This document shows positions 13,787-19,482 of a DNA stretch of 19,482 nucleotides, piece by piece. Each line of letters opens with the position of its first letter. Within the stretch, counting starts at the first letter, position 1. Below the pieces are notes generated by a model. That model ran no database searches. It was not told the origin of the DNA and was given only the letters and a program-made list of their open reading frames with translations. The translations under genes and the position numbers were made by a program. The DNA lies in NCBI GenBank assembly GCA_030618475.1, contig JAUXDG010000023.1:1-19482 (forward strand), given 5' to 3'. The DNA comes from Gammaproteobacteria bacterium. Its GTDB lineage: Bacteria; Pseudomonadota; Gammaproteobacteria; DSM-19610.

Positions 13787-14296
13787 GTGGGCATATATTC
13801 AGTCGAAAAATTAATCTCCGAGGCGCGCCGCCTGGCGACCGAGTTCCGCCGTACCACTGGAAAGGCCTTACCCGGCGTCAGCGGGGAGATTGCCGAACAC
13901 GATGCGGCACGCCTGCTTGATCTTGAACTCTGTAAAGAAAGAGCCGCTGGCTACGATGCCGTCGGTCTGGGCAAGCGCGAAGGAAAGCGGGTCCAGATCA
14001 AGGGCCGGGTCATATTCGATGAGGAAAAGTCCGGTCAGCGCGTCGGGCAACTCAAACTCGAGCAGGAATGGGACAGCGTGGTGTTAGTGATCATGGACGA
14101 AAACTATGAACCTTACGAAATCTACGAAGCCGATCGCGAGGATATCCTCGAGGTGATGGGCGAGGCTGGCAAGAGTGCGCGTAAGAAACGCGGTGCCATG
14201 ACGGTCGCCCGATTTAAAATTATTGCCCGTCTGGTGTGGACACGTGAAGAAGGCGAGCTTGAAGACGAAATCTGGGATAATCGGTCCGGACTCTGA
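13787..14296 (+). CDS. Conserved hypothetical protein, possible PD-(D/E)XK-like fold
   Basis: This predicts 169 residues, cytoplasmic, no signal peptide. The N-terminal helix (EARRLATEFRRTTGK) leads to GEIAEHDAARLLDLEL, then GYDAVGLGKREGKRVQIKGR. The arrangement of a helix Glu (GEIAE), an Asp in YDAVG and QIK on a following strand resembles the catalytic core of PD-(D/E)XK nuclease-fold proteins, with Gln replacing the usual Asp/Glu before x-Lys as in some members. The later part is acidic, then ends with a basic helix and a WTREEGELEDE tail. The start is GTG at 13787; its ribosome-binding site is weak. It stands between mrcB-lpoP and the helicase gene on the same strand. Enzymatic activity is not shown by the sequence. 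Confidence 0.75.
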   Translation: MGIYSVEKLISEARRLATEFRRTTGKALPGVSGEIAEHDAARLLDLELCKERAAGYDAVGLGKREGKRVQIKGRVIFDEEKSGQRVGQLKLEQEWDSVVLVIMDENYEPYEIYEADREDILEVMGEAGKSARKKRGAMTVARFKIIARLVWTREEGELEDEIWDNRSGL

Positions 14297-14308
14297 TTCT
14301 TGAAAGCA

Positions 14309-16258
14309 ATGCCCGATTACCCTCCAGCTGATTCCATGCAAGCTTCCGACTGTTTGAGTAGTGATGGTGTGCTGGCCGGCGAAGTACCGGATTTTGCCGC
14401 GCGTCCCCAACAGCAGGACATGGCCGTCGCGGTAGAGCGGGCACTGGCGCACGGTGAGGTGCTGATTGTTGAAGCAGGGACCGGTACCGGAAAAACCTTC
14501 GCCTATCTGGTTCCAGCGCTGTTATCCGGACGAAAAGTGATCATTTCCACCGGTACCCGCCACCTTCAGGACCAGCTGTTCCACCGCGATCTGCCCACGG
14601 TGCGGTCCGCCCTGGCGGTTCCGGTTAATGCCGCCTTGTTGAAAGGGCGCTCCAATTATCTTTGTCATCACCGCCTCGATACGACGCGCAGTGAGGGCCG
14701 ACTGACATCACGCCAGCAGCTTGGCCAGCTGGAAAATATCTTTGACTGGTCGGGCCGCACCCGCAGCGGTGATATCGCCGAGTTGTCCGGCATTCCGGAA
14801 GATGCGCCCATCTGGCCACGCGTGACGTCGACGGCTGATAACTGTCTGGGCCAACAGTGTGAGTGGTTGCAGAAATGCCATGTCATCCAGGCACGGCGTG
14901 CGGCACAGGACGCCGACCTGGTGGTCATCAATCACCACCTGTTATGCGCCGACCTGGCGCTGAAAGAGGAAGGTTTTGGTGAACTGTTACCCGGTGTCGA
15001 TGCCTTCATTATCGATGAAGCTCACCAGCTGCCCGAAACCGCAGCACGCTTTTTCGGAGTGACGCTGTCCAGCCGGCAGTTACAGGAACTGGCACAGGAC
15101 AGTATCAGCGAATATGTGCGCGAGACGGCAGAACCGCAAGGTCTGCCGGATACCGCCCGGGCTGTGGAACGCGCCGTGCAGGACGTGCGTTTGTCGATGG
15201 GCAAGGGAGAACAGCGTTCGCCCTGGTCAAGGTTGGCGAACGACAAAGAGTTGATTGAACGGCTCGATCGACTGCGCGAATCACTGGCCGAATTGAGCGG
15301 CGAGCTTGGCCAGCAGGCCGGGCGCAGCCGTGGGCTGGAGAACTGTTATCAGCGCGCAGTGAAGCTGCAGAGTGTGCTGGTACAGACCACCGAGAAGCCC
15401 CCCGAAAACACTATTCACTGGTTCGAGACCTGGCACCAGTCGTTCCGTATCAACCTGACACCGCTGGATGTCGCAGACAACTTCAGTACGCACAGACAGG
15501 AGCTGCCCAGTTGCTGGGTGTTTACCTCCGCCACATTGTCGGTCAACGGCAAGTTCGACCACTTCGCCAAACGCCTGGGGCTGGAAGATGCGAATACCCT
15601 GAAACTGGACAGCCCGTTTGATTTCCATAACCACGCTCTGTTCTATGTGCCGGAAGGTATGCCGGAACCCGCTCACGAGTCGTACACAGAGGCGATGCTG
15701 GATCATGCCGAACAGATCATCCGCGCATCGCGTGGCCGGTGCTTTGTTCTGTTCACCAGCTATCGCGCATTGAATATTGCCCAGCGCCGGCTGAAGGACA
15801 GCTGCGAATTTCCGTTGCTGGTACAGGGCAGCGCACCACGTAACGAATTGCTGGAACGTTTCCGTGAACTGGGCAATGCCGTATTGCTCGGTACCAGCAG
15901 TTTCTGGGAGGGCGTGGACGTGCGCGGTGAAGCCCTGTCCTGCGTTATTATCGACAAACTGCCGTTTGCCTCACCGGGTGATCCCGTCTGGCAGGCACGT
16001 ATCGATGCCTTGAAAGAGCAGGGCGGCAATCCGTTTATGGAGGAACAGCTTCCTCACGCTGTAATCACCCTGAAACAGGGTGTCGGCCGCCTGATTCGCG
16101 ATGTGAACGATCGCGGTGTGCTGGTGATCTGTGATCCGCGCCTGGTGGCAAAGAGTTACGGGCGGGTTTTTCTGAACAGTCTGCCGGACATGAAGCGTAC
16201 ACGCGACTTCAATGAGGTGGTTGCCTTTTTTCATGCCAGTGATGCCGCCAGACTATGA
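14309..16258 (+). CDS. yoaA: YoaA/DinG-family Fe-S DNA helicase
   Basis: This predicts 649 residues (E. coli YoaA is 636). Superfamily 2, XPD/DinG-like: Walker A AGTGTGKT at 56-63, four cysteines at about 119, 179, 184 and 190 (YLC, DNC, QQC, QKC) for a [4Fe-4S] cluster, DEAH at 236-239, and C-terminal motifs including FTSYRA, GTSSFWEGVDVRGE and QGVGRLIRD. It is expected to unwind DNA 5'-3' in repair or damage tolerance; E. coli YoaA works with the polymerase III chi subunit. A TTG at 14300 is an alternative start adding three residues. The stop overlaps the tsaB ATG (ATGA), reproducing the yoaA-tsaB neighbourhood of enterobacteria. Confidence 0.92.
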   Translation: MPDYPPADSMQASDCLSSDGVLAGEVPDFAARPQQQDMAVAVERALAHGEVLIVEAGTGTGKTFAYLVPALLSGRKVIISTGTRHLQDQLFHRDLPTVRSALAVPVNAALLKGRSNYLCHHRLDTTRSEGRLTSRQQLGQLENIFDWSGRTRSGDIAELSGIPEDAPIWPRVTSTADNCLGQQCEWLQKCHVIQARRAAQDADLVVINHHLLCADLALKEEGFGELLPGVDAFIIDEAHQLPETAARFFGVTLSSRQLQELAQDSISEYVRETAEPQGLPDTARAVERAVQDVRLSMGKGEQRSPWSRLANDKELIERLDRLRESLAELSGELGQQAGRSRGLENCYQRAVKLQSVLVQTTEKPPENTIHWFETWHQSFRINLTPLDVADNFSTHRQELPSCWVFTSATLSVNGKFDHFAKRLGLEDANTLKLDSPFDFHNHALFYVPEGMPEPAHESYTEAMLDHAEQIIRASRGRCFVLFTSYRALNIAQRRLKDSCEFPLLVQGSAPRNELLERFRELGNAVLLGTSSFWEGVDVRGEALSCVIIDKLPFASPGDPVWQARIDALKEQGGNPFMEEQLPHAVITLKQGVGRLIRDVNDRGVLVICDPRLVAKSYGRVFLNSLPDMKRTRDFNEVVAFFHASDAARL

Positions 16259-16941
16259 CACGCATACTTGCCATTGAAGCCGCCACCGAAGCCTGTTCGG
16301 TGGCGCTGCTGCTGGAAGATGAAATCCAGGAGCGTTTTGAAGTGGCGCCGCGTCAACACGCGGCGTTGCTGCTGCCTTTTGTCGAATCCTTACTGGCGGC
16401 TGCCGGTCTCGCTCTCACCGGGCTCGACGCTGTGGCTTTCGGGCGTGGGCCAGGATCCTTTACCGGACTGCGCATCGCGGCCGGCATCACGCAGGGCCTG
16501 GCGTTTGGTGCCGATCTCCCGGTTGTACCGGTATCGACCCTGGCGGCCCTGGCACAGGGAACGGTTGCGCAACACGGCGCCAGGACCGTGTTGGCGGCCC
16601 TGGACGCGCGTATGAAAGAAGTCTACTGGGGTGCTTTCAGGTGCGATGACAGTGGACTCGTTGATCCACTGGGCGGGGAGGCAGTCTGTACCCCGCAACG
16701 GGTCCGGGTGCCAACGCCGGACCACTGGGTAGGTGCAGGCAGTGGCTGGGATAGTTATGCCGATGTGCTGGCCACACAGTGCTCCATGGCGGCTGCTGAT
16801 ATTTACCGGAATCAGAAACCCCATGCTGCGGATGTAGCGCGTCTGGCAGCCAGGGCGTTCGGGCAGGGCAATGTAGTGTCGGCGGAACAGGCTATTCCTG
16901 TGTACCTGCGGGACAATGTTGCAGACAAACCAAAGGTGTGA
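16255..16941 (+). CDS. tsaB: TsaB, tRNA threonylcarbamoyladenosine biosynthesis protein
   Basis: This predicts 228 residues, normal for TsaB (YeaZ). It belongs to the ASKHA fold: MTRILAIEAATEACSVAL at the N-terminus, RQHAALLLP at 33-41 and the hallmark GRGPGSFTGLR at 63-73, then VSTLAALAQG. TsaB is the non-catalytic partner of TsaD in the complex that attaches the threonylcarbamoyl group to A37 of ANN-decoding tRNAs. ATG overlaps the helicase stop, so translation is coupled. The small gene that follows starts one base after the tsaB stop. Confidence 0.95.
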   Translation: MTRILAIEAATEACSVALLLEDEIQERFEVAPRQHAALLLPFVESLLAAAGLALTGLDAVAFGRGPGSFTGLRIAAGITQGLAFGADLPVVPVSTLAALAQGTVAQHGARTVLAALDARMKEVYWGAFRCDDSGLVDPLGGEAVCTPQRVRVPTPDHWVGAGSGWDSYADVLATQCSMAAADIYRNQKPHAADVARLAARAFGQGNVVSAEQAIPVYLRDNVADKPKV

Positions 16942-16942
16942 C

Positions 16943-17209
16943 ATGCAGGACGATATTCTGGAAAAGGTTGTGGAGATCATCAAGGCCGATCCGCACGGCG
17001 GCCTCAGTCTCAAGCTGTACGCGCTGGTCAGTACCCTGAAGATGGAAAACAGCGGTTATATGTACATGCTGCGTAAACTACGTGACCTGTCTGCCGAGCA
17101 CCGCCAGCTCGCCTATGGACTCATGGAGCTGATGGCCCGCGACGGCAACCGGGGTGAGGCGTGGGAGGCTGCATTACAGGCCATGGACCAGGCCATCAGG
17201 GGCGGTTAA
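16943..17209 (+). CDS. 88-residue helical protein, unknown function
   Basis: This predicts 88 residues, all helical, cytoplasmic. It contains DPHGGLSLKLYALVSTLKME, YMYMLRKLRDLS and HRQLAYGLMELMARDGN. The ATG at 16943 has AAAGGTG 5-6 bases upstream, a good ribosome-binding site; the in-frame ATG at 16916 lies inside tsaB and is less likely. It is placed between tsaB and trhP with almost no spacing, which suggests co-expression with two tRNA-modification genes. No motif identifies a family and I do not name a function. Confidence 0.8.
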   Translation: MQDDILEKVVEIIKADPHGGLSLKLYALVSTLKMENSGYMYMLRKLRDLSAEHRQLAYGLMELMARDGNRGEAWEAALQAMDQAIRGG

Positions 17210-17220
17210 GCTCTATTACC

Positions 17221-18492
17221 ATGAAAACTCCGGAACTCCTTGCACCAGCGGGCACCCTCCGCAACCTGCGTTACGCCATCGCTTTCGGTGCAGATGCTGT
17301 GTATGCGGGAATGCCCCGCTACAGCCTGCGCGTACGTAACAACGACTTCAAGCGCATTGAAAATCTGGCCGCCGGTATTGAATACGTGCGCGCCAAGGGC
17401 AAGCTGTTCTTCATGGCCACGAATGTGTTGCCGCACAACAGCAAGGTCAAGACCTTTCTCGCCGACATGGAACCGATCATCGAACTGGGACCCGACGCAC
17501 TCATTATGGCGGATCCGGGTTTGATCATGATGGTTCGAGAGCGCTGGCCGCAACTGCCGATACATCTGTCAGTACAGGCAAACACCATGAACTACGCCAG
17601 TGTGAAGTTCTGGCAAGGGGTCGGTATCAGGCGGATTATCCTGTCGCGTGAACTGTCGCTGGACCAGGTCGAGGAAATTCGCCAGGCCTGCCCGGACATG
17701 GAACTCGAGGTATTTGTGCACGGTGCCTTGTGTATCGCGTACTCGGGACGTTGTCTGCTTTCCGGCTATTTCAATCACCGTGATGCCAACCAGGGTAGCT
17801 GTACCAATTCCTGCCGCTGGGATTACAAGGTCAAGGGCGCCAGGCAGGATATCAGTGGTGATATCCAGTCAGCTGACGTTTACCTGATCGAAGAAGCACA
17901 GCGTCCCGGCGAACTGATGCCCATCGAGGAGGATGAGCACGGTACCTATATTATGAACTCCAGGGATCTGCGTGCTGTGGAGCATGTGGAACGTCTGGTG
18001 AAAATAGGGGTGGATAGTCTGAAGATCGAAGGACGCACCAAATCACACTACTACACCGCGCGTACAGCGCAGGTCTACCGCAAGGCCATCGATGACGCCG
18101 TAGCCGGTCGGTCATTTGATGCCAGCCTGCTGGGCCGTCTGGAAAACCTGGCTAATCGCGGTTACACGGATGGTTTCTTCCAGCGCCATCACGCGCACGA
18201 GTACCAGAACTACATCGATAGTCACTCAAAGAGTCTTCAGCAGCGTTTTGTCGGTGAGCTTGTGGCCTATAACAACGATACCGGAATGGCGGAGGTCGAG
18301 GTTAAAAACAGGTTTGCGGTGGGCGATGAACTCGAACTGATAGCGCCGGGTGGAAACCGGGTGTTCCGCTTGCAGAACATGCTGGATATGCACGGGCAGT
18401 CAACAGAGATTGCCCCCGGCAGTGGTCATCGGGTACAGATAGCACTGGATGAGGCTGAGTGTAAAATGGGTCTGTTGGCGCGTAATTTCTAA
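17221..18492 (+). CDS. trhP: TrhP (YegQ), U32-family tRNA U34 hydroxylation protein
   Basis: This predicts 423 residues (E. coli TrhP is 453). It begins MKTPELLAPAGTLRNLRYAI, the U32 family start, and has the family signature EVFVHGALCIAYSGRC (163-178). Four cysteines at 171, 178, 194 and 198 (ALC, GRC, GSC, NSC) fit an iron-sulfur cluster. LLSGYFNHRDANQGSCTNSC is the YegQ-type variant that separates it from UbiU/UbiV and RlhA. In E. coli, TrhP makes 5-hydroxyuridine at the tRNA wobble position using prephenate-derived chemistry. ATG at 17221 gives the family N-terminus; an upstream start at 17161 overlaps the previous gene and lacks family similarity. The ribosome-binding site is weak. Confidence 0.93.
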   Translation: MKTPELLAPAGTLRNLRYAIAFGADAVYAGMPRYSLRVRNNDFKRIENLAAGIEYVRAKGKLFFMATNVLPHNSKVKTFLADMEPIIELGPDALIMADPGLIMMVRERWPQLPIHLSVQANTMNYASVKFWQGVGIRRIILSRELSLDQVEEIRQACPDMELEVFVHGALCIAYSGRCLLSGYFNHRDANQGSCTNSCRWDYKVKGARQDISGDIQSADVYLIEEAQRPGELMPIEEDEHGTYIMNSRDLRAVEHVERLVKIGVDSLKIEGRTKSHYYTARTAQVYRKAIDDAVAGRSFDASLLGRLENLANRGYTDGFFQRHHAHEYQNYIDSHSKSLQQRFVGELVAYNNDTGMAEVEVKNRFAVGDELELIAPGGNRVFRLQNMLDMHGQSTEIAPGSGHRVQIALDEAECKMGLLARNF

Positions 18493-18506
18493 CAGGAGTC
18501 GGTGGT

Positions 18507-18998
18507 ATGAGGAGCTTAGCTTTCTGCATGGTTTTAACGTTCTGGCTTGGCCAGCTTGCCGCAGCGGATTCCGGTGTGCTGGTCTGGGACATAGACAAGG
18601 ACCTGGAAACCTCTTATAAAACAATCTATAACACACTGGAAAAGAACAGATTCTTTGTTGTATTCGAGCCAAATATACAAAGCAATCTGAGTAGTTTTGC
18701 CGAACGCTGGGGCGAGAATTACAACCGCAACAAACTGGAAGGCATTCGCGCCATGGTGTTCTGCAACATCTGGTATACCAATGAAATCAGTAATGCCGAT
18801 CCCGATATGCTGGCCATGTGTCCGCTACACATGACGCTCATTCAGCAGGCGGGCCGCACACGTGTTCTGTTTATCCGCCCGACCGTGGTGGCGGCCGACA
18901 GCAAAGCCCTGGCCATTGCAAAAGAACTGGAACAGGACATATCAAAAGCGATGGACGAGGCGGTAAACGAATTGCGCGGCTGTCCTGAGGCTTGCTAG
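18507..18998 (+). CDS. Exported DUF302-family protein
   Basis: This predicts 163 residues. The signal peptide is MRSLAFCMVLTFWLGQLAAA, with cleavage expected after AAA or AAD. The mature part has a DUF302-like core: the FFVVFEPNIQ strand, then CNIWYTNEISNADPDMLAMCPLHMTL, matching the C(N)...ADP...L..CP pattern of the family, then RTRVLFIRPTVV. Family function is unknown; related proteins are often found in sulfur-oxidising bacteria. AGGAG 8 bases upstream of the ATG at 18507 gives a strong ribosome-binding site. Two Cys residues (CNIW and MCPLH) plus two at the C-terminal end (GCPEAC) could form disulfides or bind metal. It starts 14 bases after trhP. Confidence 0.75.
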   Translation: MRSLAFCMVLTFWLGQLAAADSGVLVWDIDKDLETSYKTIYNTLEKNRFFVVFEPNIQSNLSSFAERWGENYNRNKLEGIRAMVFCNIWYTNEISNADPDMLAMCPLHMTLIQQAGRTRVLFIRPTVVAADSKALAIAKELEQDISKAMDEAVNELRGCPEAC

Positions 18999-19040
18999 CA
19001 GTCTTGTCCTCGGTAGCATAAACCGGCATCCTCTCGTCCC

Positions 19041-19482
19041 ATGTTTACACGAGCCTACCGCTGGTTTGATCGCGTCATCCTGGAGCTGGGGCGGGAGCTG
19101 CGGCTGTCCTACCTGCCGCCACTGATGGTGTATTTCGCCTACGGTGTAGCGGGACTCACCAGCATCGTCGGTACTTTTTTCGTTAAAGACTACCTCGGTC
19201 TGTCCGCCGCGTTTCTCGCTGCACTGGCTTTCTGGGTCAACGTCCCCTGGGCGTTGAAGATGCCCATCGGGCACCTGGTCGACCTGATCTGGCGCTTCAA
19301 GTCGGCACTGGTGTTTCTCGGTGCCGGGCTGACCGCCGCCAGCCTGGCTATCATGCTCGGTTTGCTCAGTCACACCGAGGCCATGCGTGCCGTTATGCCG
19401 CTCGGTGCCTGGTATGTGCTCAGTACCCTGCTCGCCCCGGTCGGCTATGTCATTCAAGACGTCGTCGCCGACGCCATGACCG
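19041..19482 (+). CDS. N-terminal part of a multi-spanning transporter, BT1/MFS-like (3' end outside window)
   Basis: The frame runs from ATG 19041 to the end of the window, 147 residues without a stop. After an amphipathic N-terminus (FTRAYRWFDRVILELGRELR) come about four hydrophobic segments, starting near YLPPLMVYFAYGVAGLTSIV, AAFLAALAFWVNVPWALKM, SALVFLGAGLTAASLAIML and AWYVLSTLLAPVGYVIQDVV. The phrases VKDYLGLSAAFLAAL, WALKMPIGHLVDL and VIQDVVADAM are characteristic of the folate-biopterin (BT1) branch of the major facilitator superfamily. Substrate is unknown. The ribosome-binding site is not clear. It starts 42 bases after the DUF302 gene on the same strand. Confidence 0.75.
   Translation, partial: MFTRAYRWFDRVILELGRELRLSYLPPLMVYFAYGVAGLTSIVGTFFVKDYLGLSAAFLAALAFWVNVPWALKMPIGHLVDLIWRFKSALVFLGAGLTAASLAIMLGLLSHTEAMRAVMPLGAWYVLSTLLAPVGYVIQDVVADAMT

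Noticed and set aside
1..19482. CRISPR array, tRNA or rRNA genes, intact insertion sequence
   Set aside because: No spaced direct-repeat array, cloverleaf with CCA end, rRNA-like stretch or transposase gene was found by eye.

Overview
The window reads as chromosomal DNA of a sulfur-oxidising gammaproteobacterium. The strongest indicator is a gene recognisable as dsrS, an accessory protein of the reverse dissimilatory sulfite reductase (rDsr) pathway of sulfur oxidisers such as Allochromatium. Next to it are a glutaredoxin and a fused siroheme synthase (cysG), and siroheme is the prosthetic group of DsrAB. The housekeeping genes (modABC, mrcB, yoaA, tsaB, trhP) all look gammaproteobacterial. 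No tRNA, rRNA, CRISPR array or intact insertion sequence was seen. No core dsr genes (dsrAB, dsrC, dsrMKJOP) lie in the window, so their presence elsewhere in the genome is inferred.

Layout. 1-1230 is a low-density region: the 3' end of a coiled-coil gene on the + strand, then minus-strand small genes (two tiny membrane proteins and one 65-residue soluble protein), a possible gene remnant, inverted repeats and a terminator. 1230-1589 is a divergent intergenic region with a 17-bp palindrome, a long imperfect stem-loop and a good sigma70-type promoter at 1538-1566. From about 1590 every recognised gene is on the + strand.

1590-5602 is a tight sulfur/siroheme block: Sel1-repeat protein, dsrS, glutaredoxin, cysG and a thiopurine-methyltransferase-family gene (tpm), closed by an 11-bp perfect inverted repeat. 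5787-8149 holds an exported, membrane-anchored von Willebrand A protein and a membrane-anchored coiled-coil protein, probably a functional pair of unknown role. 8224-10723 is modABC (molybdate ABC transporter) with overlapping stop and start codons. 10893-13708 is penicillin-binding protein 1b translationally coupled to a TPR lipoprotein that matches the LpoP type of PBP1b activator. 13787-18492 holds a nuclease-fold-like hypothetical protein, a YoaA/DinG-type Fe-S helicase, tsaB, an 88-residue unknown protein and trhP (yegQ). The window ends with an exported DUF302 protein and the 5' part of a multi-spanning transporter.

How the genes fit together: the left half looks like a support island for sulfur oxidation (DsrS, thiol-disulfide chemistry, siroheme supply). 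modABC would supply molybdate for molybdenum-cofactor enzymes. The right half is conserved cell-envelope and tRNA-modification housekeeping. The least explained items are the small minus-strand genes at the left, the VWA/coiled-coil pair, the 13787-14296 protein and the 88-residue protein between tsaB and trhP.
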